A stretch of 64,000 bases of DNA from an uncultured Eubacteriales bacterium (lineage in GTDB: Bacteria > Bacillota > Clostridia > Christensenellales > Aristaeellaceae), in contig ONCV01000003.1 of NCBI GenBank assembly GCA_900316415.1, positions 62,001-126,000 on the forward strand. The letters run 5' to 3'. Both the position numbers and the translations under genes were made by a program. Below, piece by piece: positions 41,840 through 52,900 of the stretch. The notes beneath the pieces are model-generated. The model ran no database searches. It worked only from the letters and a program-made list of their open reading frames with translations, and was not told the origin of the DNA. Position 1 is the stretch's first letter; each line of letters begins with the position of its first letter.

Positions 41840-43213
41840 TCAGATGATGAATTTCTTCAGATCCATGGGCTTGTTTTCATCCTTCAGATGCTCTTCCACA
41901 TATTTCGCGTCAATGGTAAGGCTGAAGGTAGGCATGTTTTCATCCCCCGCGTTGAAGCTGATATCCTCAAGCAGCTGCTCAAAGACCGCGTGCAGCCGGC
42001 GGGCGCCGATGTCTTCCTCATTCTCATTGGCGTTGCAGGCGGCTTCCGCTATGGCCGTAATGGCGGAGGAATCAAAGTCCAGCAGCACCCTGTCCACCTC
42101 CAGCAGCGCATGATACTGACGGGTCAGCGCATTTTCCGGTTCGGTCAGAATCCGCTCAAAATCCTCCCTCTTCAGGCTGTTCAGCTGTACATGAACCGGG
42201 AAGCGTCCCTGCAGCTCCGGAATCAGATCGGAAACCTTGCTGACATGGAAGGCGCCGGCCGCAATGAAGAGCATATAGTCCGTCCGCACCGGGCCGTACT
42301 TGGTATTCACCGTGCTGCCCTCGACGATGGGAAGAATATCCCGCTGAACCCCCTCCCGGCTCACATCCGGTCCATGCCCGGAGCTGGAAGAGGCAATCTT
42401 GTCAATCTCATCAATGAAGACGATCCCGTTCTGTTCGGTGCGGCGGATGGCTTCCTCCTGAACCGCATCATTGTCGATCAGCTTGGCTGCTTCCTGCTCC
42501 GTAAGGATTTTCCGGGCTTCCTTAACCTTCACGCGACGGATCCGGGTTTTCCGGGGCATCATATTCCCCATCATGTCTCCCAGGGAGATGCTGTTTCCGC
42601 CCACTTCCAGGGTGGGCATTTCATCCTCTACCTCGATCTCGAGCTCATTGTCCTCGATCTCTCCGCGCATCAGCTGTTGGCGGATATCTTCCTTTTTCTT
42701 TGCCAGTACGGTTGTTTCTTCACTGCTGGGAGCCGTTTCCTTCTGCTTCCCCAGCAGATAGTCCAGGGGATTGGAGCCCATCAGTCCTCCGCCCTTTTTC
42801 GGCGGGTGCACCAGCAACTCCGCCAGCGCGTCCTCTGCCATCACCCGGGCACGGGGCATAACCCGCTCCTCGTGTTCCTTTCGCACCATGCGGATCGCGT
42901 TTTCCGTCAAATCCCGGATCATGCTCTCCACGTCCCGGCCAACGTAGCCGACTTCCGTGAATTTTGTTGCCTCCACTTTAATAAAAGGGGCGCTGACCAG
43001 CTTCGCCAGTCTGCGGGCGATTTCCGTTTTTCCCACGCCGGTGGGTCCAATCATCAGAATGTTTTTCGGGCTGATCTCATCCCGAAGTTCCTCGCTGACC
43101 CGGCTGCGGCGATAGCGGTTGCGCAGCGCAATGGCCACGGCCTTTTTCGCCTCATCCTGGCCCACGATAAACCGATCCAGTTCATGAACGATTTGTCTGG
43201 GCGTCAGTTCCAT
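41840..43213 (-). CDS. hslU: HslU ATPase of the HslVU protease
   Basis: AAA+ unfoldase: Walker A G-P-T-G-V-G-K-T near residue 56, the long I-domain (~110-230, charged), Walker B V-F-I-D-E-I-D-K-I-A and the C-terminal sensor-2 region G-A-R-R-L-H. Starts 18 bases after the hslV stop. Confidence 0.96.
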   Translation of the reverse strand: MELTPRQIVHELDRFIVGQDEAKKAVAIALRNRYRRSRVSEELRDEISPKNILMIGPTGVGKTEIARRLAKLVSAPFIKVEATKFTEVGYVGRDVESMIRDLTENAIRMVRKEHEERVMPRARVMAEDALAELLVHPPKKGGGLMGSNPLDYLLGKQKETAPSSEETTVLAKKKEDIRQQLMRGEIEDNELEIEVEDEMPTLEVGGNSISLGDMMGNMMPRKTRIRRVKVKEARKILTEQEAAKLIDNDAVQEEAIRRTEQNGIVFIDEIDKIASSSSGHGPDVSREGVQRDILPIVEGSTVNTKYGPVRTDYMLFIAAGAFHVSKVSDLIPELQGRFPVHVQLNSLKREDFERILTEPENALTRQYHALLEVDRVLLDFDSSAITAIAEAACNANENEEDIGARRLHAVFEQLLEDISFNAGDENMPTFSLTIDAKYVEEHLKDENKPMDLKKFII

Positions 43214-43231
43214 GGTTCCACTCCCCTTTCC

Positions 43232-43771
43232 TTACAGATCTTCCACGATGATATTGTCATTGGTATAGACGCAGATTTCCGCTGCGATATGCAGCGCCTT
43301 CTCCGCAATGTCATGCGCGCTGAGATCCGTGTTCTGCGCAAGGGCCTTGGCCGCGGCCAGGGCGTAGTTTCCGCCTGATCCGATGGCCGCGATGCCGCCG
43401 TCCGGATCCAGGACTTCTCCGGTTCCGCTCAGGATCAGCAGCCTTTCCCGGTTGGCGACAATCAGCATGGATTCCAGCTGCCGCATTGCCTGATCTCCCC
43501 GCCAGGTCTGGGCCAGGCCCACCGCGGCCTTTTCAAGGTTACCGCCGCACTGCTGAAGCTTCTCCTCGAACTTCTCACAGAGGGTAAAGGCGTCCACCAC
43601 GCTTCCCGCAAACCCTGCCACCACTTCCCCGTGATACAGACGGCGCACTTTCCGCGCCGTTGCCTTGAAGATCGTATGCTCCCCCATGGTGACCTGTCCG
43701 TCTCCGGCAATGGCGATATGACCATCCTTCTGAACAGCGCAGATGGTCGTTCCCCTGAAAGGACTGCTCAT
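43232..43771 (-). CDS. hslV: HslV peptidase of the HslVU protease
   Basis: Proteasome-beta-like Ntn hydrolase. The N-terminus reads [13 protein letters not shown], so Thr8 would become the nucleophile after removal of a seven-residue propeptide; [14 protein letters not shown] and G-F-A-G-S-V-V-D-A follow. The Thr is kept, unlike Bacillus CodW, which uses Ser. ATG 43771 (GGAGGG nine bases upstream) overlaps the trmFO stop; the open frame extends far into trmFO without a start signal. Confidence 0.95.
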   Translation of the reverse strand: MSSPFRGTTICAVQKDGHIAIAGDGQVTMGEHTIFKATARKVRRLYHGEVVAGFAGSVVDAFTLCEKFEEKLQQCGGNLEKAAVGLAQTWRGDQAMRQLESMLIVANRERLLILSGTGEVLDPDGGIAAIGSGGNYALAAAKALAQNTDLSAHDIAEKALHIAAEICVYTNDNIIVEDL

Positions 43772-45093
43772 GCTTTTATTCCCTCCTCTATCTGATCTGC
43801 GTGCTCCGCCCAGTAATTCAGCGCCCGGGCGGAAATCGCCTCGTACCGTTCCATCTTGTTCCGGATGCGCTTCCTTCCCTGCTCCGCAGGAAGCGCATCC
43901 AGGATGCCAAATGTGCAGTTCATCGGCTGGAAGCGGCTGTTGGGTGTTGCCACATAGCGGCCCATGGCCCCCAGCGCCGTCCATCCCGGGAAGTCCATCC
44001 GGGAAATGCCCAGCAGATCCCTGGCCAGACTGACGCCGGCCACCAGTCCGCTTGCCGCGCTCTCCACATAGCCTTCCACCCCGGTCATCTGTCCGGCAAA
44101 ATAGGTTCCCGGACGGCTGATCATCTCAAATCGATCATTCAGGAATCCTGGACTGTTCAGGAACGTGTTCCGGTGCATAACTCCATACCGGGCAAATTCC
44201 GCGTGCTCCAGTCCAGGAATCATCCCGAAGACCCGTCGCTGTTCCGGAAAGCGGAGGCGCGTCTGGAAGCCGACCAGGTTGTACAGCGTATCCGCCGCAT
44301 CGTCCTGACGCAGCTGCACCACCGCGAAGGGAGGTTTCTCGCCTTCCCGCCGCAGGCCCACCGGCTTCATGGGGCCAAACGCGGGCACCATGCGGCCCCG
44401 TTTCGCCATGCTTTCGATGGGCATGCATCCCTCGAAGACCCGCTTTTCCTCAAACCCATGAACTTCCGCTGTTTCCGCATTCACCAGCGCGTCCACAAAC
44501 GCGTCGTACTCCTCCTCGGTCAGGGGACAGTTCAGATAATCGTCCCCTTTGCCATACCGGCTCATCCGGTATACCCGGGAAAGATCCAGGGATTCCTTGG
44601 TCACCACCGGAGCAGCGGCGTCATAGAAATTCAGGGTGGACAGGCCGGGAATCTCCGCGATCCGCTGCGCCAGGGCGTCGCTGGTCAGCGGACCCGTGGC
44701 AATAATCACGGGGCTTTCCGGTATATCCGCAACCTCCCCGTGAACGACCTCGATCAGGGGGTGCTCCTGTATTCTCCGGGTCACCTCCTGACTGAATCCC
44801 TCCCGGTCCACTGCCAGAGCTCCTCCTGCGGGCACACGATGCGCTTCCGCTGCAGAAAGGATCAGGCTGTGAAACCGGCGCATCTCCTCTTTCAGCAGGC
44901 CCACCGCATTGCTCAGCCGGTCACCCCGGAAGCTGTTGGAGCAGACCAGTTCCGCAAAGTTCCCGGAATGATGGGCCGGTGAGAAGGATTGAGGTTTCAT
45001 TTCCCGCAGCGTCACCGAAACGCCCCGCCGAGCCAGCTGCCAGGCCGCTTCGCAGCCGGCAAGTCCGGCCCCGATCACCTGTACCTTATTCAT
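43768..45093 (-). CDS. trmFO: Methylene-THF--tRNA (uracil-54-C5)-methyltransferase TrmFO
   Basis: Folate- and FAD-dependent enzyme making m5U54 in tRNA. FAD fold at the start ([13 protein letters not shown]), then [11 protein letters not shown] and the C-terminal [15 protein letters not shown] segment. Overlaps topA by eight bases and hslV by four. Confidence 0.96.
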   Translation of the reverse strand: MNKVQVIGAGLAGCEAAWQLARRGVSVTLREMKPQSFSPAHHSGNFAELVCSNSFRGDRLSNAVGLLKEEMRRFHSLILSAAEAHRVPAGGALAVDREGFSQEVTRRIQEHPLIEVVHGEVADIPESPVIIATGPLTSDALAQRIAEIPGLSTLNFYDAAAPVVTKESLDLSRVYRMSRYGKGDDYLNCPLTEEEYDAFVDALVNAETAEVHGFEEKRVFEGCMPIESMAKRGRMVPAFGPMKPVGLRREGEKPPFAVVQLRQDDAADTLYNLVGFQTRLRFPEQRRVFGMIPGLEHAEFARYGVMHRNTFLNSPGFLNDRFEMISRPGTYFAGQMTGVEGYVESAASGLVAGVSLARDLLGISRMDFPGWTALGAMGRYVATPNSRFQPMNCTFGILDALPAEQGRKRIRNKMERYEAISARALNYWAEHADQIEEGIKA

Positions 45094-47215
45094 CTTCCTC
45101 CCCAGCGGTTTTCACCGTCTCCCGATACCGGCATGTTTCATTGGCGCACAGATGAACCGTGCCCTGACGGCTGTTCCGCTTTTCCACCATATAGCTGCCA
45201 CACTGGGGGCATTTTTCCGGAATCGGCTTATCCCAGCTGACAAAATCACATTCCGGATATCCTTCGCAGCCATAGAATTTCCGATTTTTCCGGCTCACCT
45301 TTTCCAGCAGCCGCTTTCCGCATTTGGGGCAGGGAGCGTCGATATAGGTCAGGATCGGTTTCGTGTTCCGGCAGGAAGGGAAATTCGGGCAGGCAAGGAA
45401 TTTCCCATATCTCCCCATCTTGTAAACCATCATGGCGCCGCACTGATCGCAGGGCACGTCGCTGACCTCATCCCGGATTTCGATTTTTTCAATCTGTCTC
45501 TCCGCTTCCTTCAGCTCCGTCTCAAATCCCGGATAGAATTCACGCAGCACCTGTTTCCAGTTCAAAAGGCCTTCCTCAACCTCGTCCAGCCGGTTTTCCA
45601 TCTCTGCGGTAAATTCCGTATCCACGATATCGCTGAAGTATTCCTCCATCAGCCCGGTCACCATGCTTCCCAGTTCCGTCGGGAAGATACGCTTCTTTTC
45701 CCGGGTCACGTAGCCCCGGCTGATAATCGTGGAAATCGTGGGAGCATATGTGCTCGGACGTCCGATCCCCTTTTCCTCCAGCGCGCGGACCAGGCTGGCC
45801 TCCGTATACCTGGACGGGGGCTGGGTAAAATGCTGCTCCGGATGAATGCTCTCCGCCGTCATGGACATTCCCTGCTGAATCTCCGGCAGCGTGGATTCCT
45901 TCTGCTGTTCCTGCTCGTCATCCGTGCTTTCCTCGTACAGGAAGGTGAACCCGGAAAAAGTTTTATGCTCCCCATAATACCGGAGGGATACCTTCCCATC
46001 CCCGATTTCCGCCGTCAGCGTCTCGTACACGGCAGGAGCCATCTGGCTCGCCACAAAGCGGTGATAGATCAGCCGGTAAAGCATATACTGGTCCCGGGAA
46101 AGAGATTCCCGAACCGATTCCGGCGTCCGGGTTACATCCGTAGGGCGGATCGCTTCATGGGCGTCCTGCGCATTCTTCCGTCCCCGGTAAATCATGGGCT
46201 CTTCCGGCAAATATTCCGGGCCGAATTTTTCCGGGATCCATGCCCGAACCGCCTGCAGCGCTTCCTCACTGATCCGGACAGAGTCCGTCCGGATATACGT
46301 CACCAGACCCTGAGTGCCCTCCCCGGCCAGGTCAATGCCTTCGTAGAGCTGCTGAACAACCTGCATGGTTCGGCTGGTTGTGAAGGAAAGCTTCCGGCTG
46401 GCCTCCTGCTGCAGGCTGGACGTGGTAAATGGCGGAGCGGGCATGCGCTTCTTCTCTTTCCGCTTCACATCCTGAATGCTCAGCTTCGCCTTTCTGATCC
46501 GGGCCGCGGCCGCTTCCGCTTCCTCCTGGCTGGTCAGCCGGACTTTCGCGCCGTCGATCGCCGCCAGGCGGGAGTCCAGGCGGAAGCAGCGTTTTCCTTC
46601 CTTTCCGGTGCAGGTCACATTGACATCCCAGAATTCCTCCGGAATGAAATCATTGATTTCCTGCTCCCGGTCCACCACCATCCGGGTGGCGACACTTTGC
46701 ACGCGGCCTGCGGAAAGCCCTTTTTTCACCTTGGCCCACAGCAGCGGACTGATCTTGTATCCCACCAGGCGGTCCAGCGCCCGGCGGGCCTGCTGCGCAT
46801 CCACGCGACCCATATCCAGCTTCCGCGGGTGCTTCACGGCGTTCTGAACTGCCTTTTTGGTCACCTCATGAAACTCGATCCGGCAGGCCTTGTCCTCGTC
46901 CACGCCCAGAACATGATACAGATGCCAGCTGATGGCTTCCCCCTCGCGGTCAGGGTCCGTCGCGAAGTAGATTTCCTTCGCGGATCTGGCTTCCTTCCGG
47001 ATGCGGGCCAGGATATCGCCCCGTCCCCGGATCGTGATATATTTCATCTCGAAATCGTGATCAGGATCCACTCCCAGCTGGGATTTCGGAAGGTCACAGA
47101 CATGCCCCTGCGATGCTTCCACCTTGTATCCCTTCCCCAGATAGCGGGTAATCGCTTTCGCCTTTGCGGGAGATTCCACGATCACCAGTTTCTTTTTGAT
47201 TTCCGTCGTTGCCAT
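45086..47215 (-). CDS. topA: DNA topoisomerase I
   Basis: Type IA enzyme relaxing negative supercoils. Toprim motif [10 protein letters not shown] at the start and [12 protein letters not shown]; the active-site Tyr is in [11 protein letters not shown]. The C-terminus carries three Cys4 zinc-ribbon repeats (C-D-Q-C-G, C-P-K-C-G and C-P-Q-C-G units). 709 residues, normal for Bacillota. Confidence 0.97.
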   Translation of the reverse strand: MATTEIKKKLVIVESPAKAKAITRYLGKGYKVEASQGHVCDLPKSQLGVDPDHDFEMKYITIRGRGDILARIRKEARSAKEIYFATDPDREGEAISWHLYHVLGVDEDKACRIEFHEVTKKAVQNAVKHPRKLDMGRVDAQQARRALDRLVGYKISPLLWAKVKKGLSAGRVQSVATRMVVDREQEINDFIPEEFWDVNVTCTGKEGKRCFRLDSRLAAIDGAKVRLTSQEEAEAAAARIRKAKLSIQDVKRKEKKRMPAPPFTTSSLQQEASRKLSFTTSRTMQVVQQLYEGIDLAGEGTQGLVTYIRTDSVRISEEALQAVRAWIPEKFGPEYLPEEPMIYRGRKNAQDAHEAIRPTDVTRTPESVRESLSRDQYMLYRLIYHRFVASQMAPAVYETLTAEIGDGKVSLRYYGEHKTFSGFTFLYEESTDDEQEQQKESTLPEIQQGMSMTAESIHPEQHFTQPPSRYTEASLVRALEEKGIGRPSTYAPTISTIISRGYVTREKKRIFPTELGSMVTGLMEEYFSDIVDTEFTAEMENRLDEVEEGLLNWKQVLREFYPGFETELKEAERQIEKIEIRDEVSDVPCDQCGAMMVYKMGRYGKFLACPNFPSCRNTKPILTYIDAPCPKCGKRLLEKVSRKNRKFYGCEGYPECDFVSWDKPIPEKCPQCGSYMVEKRNSRQGTVHLCANETCRYRETVKTAGEEDE

Positions 47216-47239
47216 TCTTCTGATATCCCTCTTCCTGAT

Positions 47240-48358
47240 TTATCCCTGTATTTTTTCATACCGTTTCCCGGGCAGCGCCCGGATGAGACCCGAGATCTGC
47301 ATCATGGACAGCGTGGCGCTCAGCAGCGCCGCATTCATATTCAGCTTCTCACAGAGCTGATCAAAGCTCAGCTCTCCCCGATCCAGGGCCAGGAGCACCT
47401 GCTTCTCCGCGGGAGAAGCATCGGGCCGATCCTCCGCCCGTAGTACGGTATTTTGCTCCACTTCAGCCGTCTTGTCAAGCCAGTTCATATCCTCCATCAG
47501 ATCCGCGGCGCAGGTAAAGTAAATCGCCCCTTCCCGCAGCAGCTGATGGTTTCCCTCCGAACGCAGACTTCCGGGCTCTCCGGGATAGACAAAGATGTCC
47601 TTCCCCTGGTTCAGCGCGTGCTGCACCGTGGTCATGCTGCCGCTGCGGATCCGGGCTTCCATGACCGCGAGGCAGTCGCCGAGGCCGCTGATAATGCGGT
47701 TCCGCCAGGGGAAATGCCATCCCAGCGGTTTTTCTCCCGGCGTATATTCGCTGAGCACCAGTCCGCCCCGCTCAATGATCTGCCTTCGGAGTCCCGCGTG
47801 ATCTGCGGGGTATTCCTGATCCAGCCCGCACCCAAGCACGGCGATCGTGGGGCTTTTCCCCTTCAGGCAGCCCTGATGGGCCGCCGCGTCGATTCCATAG
47901 GCCAGACCGCTGATCACCGCGATTCCATTGCGGCTCAACTCCTCCGCGATTTTCCGGCAGGCTTCCGTTCCTTTCGTTGATGCATTCCGGCTGCCCACCA
48001 TGGAAACCGTCGGCTGATCCAGGGCGGACAGCGTCCCCTGATAAAAGAGGATCGCAGGCGCTTCCGGCATCCCCCTGAGCCGGGACGGATATGGATCTTC
48101 CGTGCACGTCACAGCATTGATGTCAAACCGATCGATCATCCTTCCCCATGTTTCCAGCATGCCTTTTTCAGCATGGTTCGTCAGAAGACGAAGCGCGGAC
48201 TGGGGTATTTCTTCCCGGAAGGGCCGTTCTCCTTCCCGGCGAAAACGGGCCAGCAGCTGTTCCGGATCCGGCTCCTCCGCCAGCAGATGCTGCAGCGTGT
48301 CCGCAGGGATTCCCGCACTCGAGAGCCAGGCCAGGCTGATTTTCTGATTTCGGTTCAC
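47240..48358 (-). CDS. dprA: DNA processing protein DprA (Smf)
   Basis: Loads RecA on incoming single-stranded DNA in natural transformation. The Rossmann-like core has V-S-M-V-G-S-R-N-A-S, S-G-L-A-Y-G-I-D-A-A-A-H, L-G-C-G-L-D and R-S-G-S-M-T-T-V-Q-H-A-L-N-Q-G; a winged-helix domain closes the C-terminus. GTG start at 48358 eight bases after AAGGAG. Adjacent to comM, another transformation gene. Confidence 0.94.
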   Translation of the reverse strand: MNRNQKISLAWLSSAGIPADTLQHLLAEEPDPEQLLARFRREGERPFREEIPQSALRLLTNHAEKGMLETWGRMIDRFDINAVTCTEDPYPSRLRGMPEAPAILFYQGTLSALDQPTVSMVGSRNASTKGTEACRKIAEELSRNGIAVISGLAYGIDAAAHQGCLKGKSPTIAVLGCGLDQEYPADHAGLRRQIIERGGLVLSEYTPGEKPLGWHFPWRNRIISGLGDCLAVMEARIRSGSMTTVQHALNQGKDIFVYPGEPGSLRSEGNHQLLREGAIYFTCAADLMEDMNWLDKTAEVEQNTVLRAEDRPDASPAEKQVLLALDRGELSFDQLCEKLNMNAALLSATLSMMQISGLIRALPGKRYEKIQG

Positions 48359-48379
48359 GGCCGTTTCTCCTTTCCGGGT

Positions 48380-49930
48380 CTATCCCCAATATTTATGATC
48401 CAGCTCCCGGTACTGAATTGCCTCCGCGATTTCCATCATGCCGATCCGGGGACTTCCCGCCAGATCCGCGATGGTGCGGGCAACCTTGATCACCCGGTGA
48501 TACGCCCGCATGCTCAGGTTCATTCTGCGAAACGCGGTGTCGAGCATGGTTTCCGCTTCCGGAGAAAGCTCGCACCAGGTCCGGATTCCGGCGTTGTCCA
48601 TCTGGGCGTTGCAGTAGATTCCCGTTCCCCGGTAACGGTTCCGCTGAATTTCCCGGGCAGCAGCAACCCGCCCGGCAACTGTTGCAGAGCTTTCTGCCGG
48701 CTCCGCGCTGCGGATCTCCTCCATCGGAACGGAGTCCACCTCCACCTGAATATCAATGCGGTCCAGCAGAGGGCCGGACACCTGATCCAGATACCTGCGG
48801 ATTTCCTGCGGGGAGCAGCGGCATTCCCGCTGCCGGCTGCCATAATAGCCGCAGGGGCATGGATTCATGCCGGCAATCAGCATGAAGGAGGACTGATACT
48901 GCGCCTGATGGCGAACCCGGGTGACCGTAACCACCCCGTCCTCCAAGGGCTGCCGAAGGGATTCCAGAGCAGCCCGATTGAATTCCGGAAGCTCATCCAG
49001 AAACAGAACCCCGTTATGCGCCAGGGAAACCTCGCCCGGTCTGGCGTTTGCCCCGCCGCCAATCAGGGACGCAACGGAAGCGCTGTGGTGCGGAGCGCAG
49101 AAAGGCCGTTCCACCATCAGTCCGCTGCCGGGTTCCAGCTTTCCCGCGATCGAAAAGATCCGGGTGGTTTCAAGGCTTTCCTGAAAGCTGAGCGGCGGCA
49201 GAATGCCGGGAAGGCAGCGGGCCAGCATGGTTTTTCCGCTGCCCGGGGAGCCAATCATCAGCATATTGTGGCCGCCGGCCGCGGCGACCTCCAGGGCGCG
49301 CCGCGCTCCCTGCTGCCCCTTTACCTGGCTCAGATCCACGGCCGGCATCCGCCGGCGCTGCAGCTCCTCATAGCTCATCTGCGCCTGAGGTGGAATGGGA
49401 CTGGTGCCTTCCAGATGATCCATCACTTCCCGCAGATGATGTACGGGATAAATATTCATTCCCTGAACACACGCCACCTCCAGCGCGTTTCCCGCAGGCA
49501 GAATCACATCGGTCAGACCGCATTCACTGGCGGAGATGACGATGGCCAGCGCCCCGTTCACCGGCTGAATCCGACCATCCAGCCCCAGTTCTCCGAACAG
49601 GACGGTCCGGCTCAGATTCAGGCCCTGCCGTAGTTGAATCTGACCATTGGCCGCCAGCAATCCCACCGCGATCGGCAAGTCAAAGGAGGGGCCCTCCTTC
49701 CGGGTATCCGCAGGCGCCAGATTGATGGTGATTCTCCGGGGCGGCATCTCCCGACCGCTGTTCAGAATCGCCGCGTTCACCCTTTCCCGGCTTTCCCGGA
49801 CGGAGGCGTCCGGAAGACCGATGATCTCCATCCCCGGAATTCCTCCCGTGGAGAACACCTCCACCTGGACGGGAAAACCGCTCACCCCGCTGACGCCGAA
49901 GCTCAGCACCTGTGCCATGGCTTCACTCAT
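48380..49930 (-). CDS. comM: ComM/YifB-family AAA+ (Mg-chelatase-like) helicase
   Basis: The N-terminal Lon-protease-like domain (residues ~10-170) is followed by an AAA+ domain with G-S-P-G-S-G-K-T, V-L-F-L-D-E-L-P-E-F and P-C-P-C-G-Y-Y-G, and a C-terminal Mg-chelatase domain. ComM homologues help branch migration during transformation. ATG 49930 is used; ATG 49918 (M-A-Q-V-L-S-F-G) is an equally plausible start four codons later. Confidence 0.93.
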   Translation of the reverse strand: MSEAMAQVLSFGVSGVSGFPVQVEVFSTGGIPGMEIIGLPDASVRESRERVNAAILNSGREMPPRRITINLAPADTRKEGPSFDLPIAVGLLAANGQIQLRQGLNLSRTVLFGELGLDGRIQPVNGALAIVISASECGLTDVILPAGNALEVACVQGMNIYPVHHLREVMDHLEGTSPIPPQAQMSYEELQRRRMPAVDLSQVKGQQGARRALEVAAAGGHNMLMIGSPGSGKTMLARCLPGILPPLSFQESLETTRIFSIAGKLEPGSGLMVERPFCAPHHSASVASLIGGGANARPGEVSLAHNGVLFLDELPEFNRAALESLRQPLEDGVVTVTRVRHQAQYQSSFMLIAGMNPCPCGYYGSRQRECRCSPQEIRRYLDQVSGPLLDRIDIQVEVDSVPMEEIRSAEPAESSATVAGRVAAAREIQRNRYRGTGIYCNAQMDNAGIRTWCELSPEAETMLDTAFRRMNLSMRAYHRVIKVARTIADLAGSPRIGMMEIAEAIQYRELDHKYWG

Positions 49931-49959
49931 GGGTCATAATCCTCATTTCTGATCGATCA

Positions 49960-52900
49960 TCAATACCAGACGCGCAGGTATTCCCTACCCGCATCCAGCC
50001 ACCTGACAGGAGAAAGAATGCCGCTGACATAGGGGAAGAACAGAATCATTGCCCCGAGGGCCAGCAGGAGGAAAACGATGCCTGCCGCCCGGGCAGTCCG
50101 CGGATACCGGAGGCGTACCTGGCCGAGGCACAGCGTCAGGGACAGAATCAGGAAGGGTACGCTGGCAAAGTAATGATAAATATAGGTTCCGCGGGGTACC
50201 AGCGTCCAGGGCAGGTACTGGGCCAGGAAACCCACCAGCAGGAAGACCAGATTCGTATCCAGGGAAGCAAAACCGCAGTCCGCCGTCATGGAATGGGGCA
50301 GATGTGCTTCACGGTTCCGGATCCACAGCCAGATACAGCAGATCATGGCCGGAAGAGCCGACCACCAGATCACCGGATTTCCGATGCAGAAAATACTGAA
50401 GGACAGCGCATCGTTGAAAATATACTGCTTCGTGGAATAGAACATCGGCTTTCCGATGACAGGCCACTCATACCAGGGAGAATAGAAGGGATGATCCATC
50501 CCCAGGCCCGGCGTGGAATGATAGCTCAGCATTCCCTGCTGACTGGATATCACCGCTTCCAGATAATCCCGGAAACTGGTCAGATGCCGATACGCAAAAT
50601 AGGGCAGATAACTGAGCAGATAGATTCCAGCCGGAATCAGGACAAAAAACACCAGACACCAGAGGCAGATCCGGACAAACTTCCGCAGAGCCGTCCCTCC
50701 CCCAGCCTTCCGGACCGGAATATCATCCCGGGTCGTTTCAGCCCGGAGTGTCCGAATTCCATGCCAGAAAAAGAGCACCGCCAGCCCAGCGCCGGCATAG
50801 ATTCCGATCCATTTGCTCGCGATGGCCAGCCCCATGCTGAACCCGGAGAGACCAAGATCTGTCAGCACACGGCGGCGCGGCGCGCTGCGCCAGTCCGTTT
50901 GCAGGAAGCGCAGCATGAAGAAGAAGGCCATCAGGATAAAGAGTACCGGAAAGCTGTCAATCGTCGCAATCTGCGTCTGTGTGAAATGCATGCAGTCCAG
51001 AGCAAGCAGCGCGCAGGCAAAGGCGGAAAGCGAGGTGCGCTTCGTCATCTGTTTTCCGATCAGGTAGATCACTGCCAGCATCGCCACCCCGGCCAGGGCA
51101 CCCGCAAAGCGCCAGCCAAAGGGGGTCATTCCGAAAGCGGCCACACCCCAGCTCATCAGGATCTTGCCCAGCGGCGGATGGCTGGTTTCGTACGGCACCG
51201 ATCCCTGCAGAAATTCCCAGGCGGTCCGGGCGTGATAGATCTCATCAAAATAGGTGGAATTCCACCAGGAGGGCTGGGCTATCCGGGGGTTCTCCTCTCC
51301 GTCCGCCTGATCCGCCTCCGTAGCAAAATAAACGGGCAAAGCCTCGAAGGTATCCTGCTCATCCCGCAGCGCTTCCGGATCGGAATACAGGACGGATTCC
51401 GGATCTCCCTCATGTCGCTCAACAGACCGAATGGGCAGGATCCTGCCGTTCTGATCCCGGAAGATCACCTCGCACAGCGCCAGGTTGATCTGATGGGCGA
51501 TCAGCCGCACATACCGTCCTGAGAACCAGTGCCTGGCGCTGCCATAGCTCCGGCTTCCGTCCGCGGCTATCGTGCTGTCCGTGACATATTTCCATTTCCA
51601 GCACTGTCCCTGATCCATCTGGGCCCAGGTTTCCTCTTCCCAGTTTTCCCCGTCGGAACTGACGGAAACGCTGAAGTCATATCGGCTGACCCGGGCAAAA
51701 TAGAGCATGAGGAAGCTGTCCTGCTCCTCGCCCAGATCCAGGACGACATTTTCCGTGAATTCGCTGGAGGTCCAGGCCGTCTGAGGCGCCTTCGTGCTTC
51801 CGAGCGTGGGAAAACACACGGCGGAATAAACCCCGAGAATCAGGCACAGAAGAAGGGTGTCCCATTTTTTCCAGTGCAGCCGGTTGTCCTGCGGAACTTC
51901 CTCCGGCCGGGGACGAAACGCCTCATCCTCCTCCCGCAGGGCGAGATCAAATCCCAGCCAGGCGGCATAACATGCATTCAGGCAGTTCACGGCCGACAGG
52001 AGGAGAGCGAGCACATGCGTATCCGGATTCAGGTGTCCCTGCGCGGAGCCCAGCCGGATGCTGTTGTCCAGCACGATTCCCTCGTTGATAAAGGCGGTGC
52101 AGGTCAGAACAATGAGCACGGTCAGGATGCGGCGATCCCGCCGGAGTCCCAGCGCCATCGACAGAAACAGGAAGGCCGGGAAGATATACCGCTCATGCAT
52201 CTTGACTCCGAACACATACAGCAGGAGGAACAGCAGCCCTCCCAGATACGGCAGGAATTCAATTTTGCCCCGGCGAAGGTACAGGCTCAGCACGATGACA
52301 AAGGCGAACGCCATCGACCCCGTCCCCGCCAGAGACCAGGCGGCTCCGGAAAATGCACAGAACAGGAAGAAGGCGGAAAAAGCGCCGGAAAGAGCGCATT
52401 CAATCCAGGCGTGTTTCCAGGACTTCCTGGCCCGCAGGAAGAAGCACGCACCATAGGCGGCGCAAAGCGCAGCCAGCGTCAGGCCGACGGCCGGAGGCGC
52501 CTCCCCGGATATTTTCGCCCAGTTTCCATCAAAGAGATAATACAGGTTGGCTGTATTCAGCGTGGCATAGGGGTAGGATGACAGCGTGCCAGCGTACTGG
52601 TTTACAATCCAGAAGGGCTCCTGTCTCAGGCTGAAGGGCACTACCACGAGAAGCATCAGCGCCAGCGCAAAGCCGGTGCCGATCAGGATCTTCCTGCGTG
52701 ATTTCGGTTTCCGGACCCACTCCGCAAGAATCGCAATCAGTCCCAGGAAACCCAGCAGCAGCGCCTGCGGCTTCACCAGAACCGCGAGCATATAGCTGGG
52801 CAGACAGAACTCCCATTTTTCATCGATGGCCCATACAGCCACAAGCAGGAGCAGAAGCGCCAGCGCGCTGTCCATCTGACCCCATGCGGCGGCATTCAGC

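Noticed and set aside
40733..43378. 881-codon open frame on the plus strand opposite rnhA, proC and hslU
   Set aside because: It is antisense to well-supported conserved genes, has the Gln/His/Arg/Pro-rich composition of a GC-driven shadow frame and shows no motif.
43772..43984. N-terminal extension of hslV into trmFO
   Set aside because: The added residues are trmFO in another frame; HslV needs the Thr close to its N-terminus and a good ribosome site lies before 43771.
45152..47443. 763-codon open frame on the plus strand opposite topA
   Set aside because: Shadow of topA; no ribosome site or recognisable domain.
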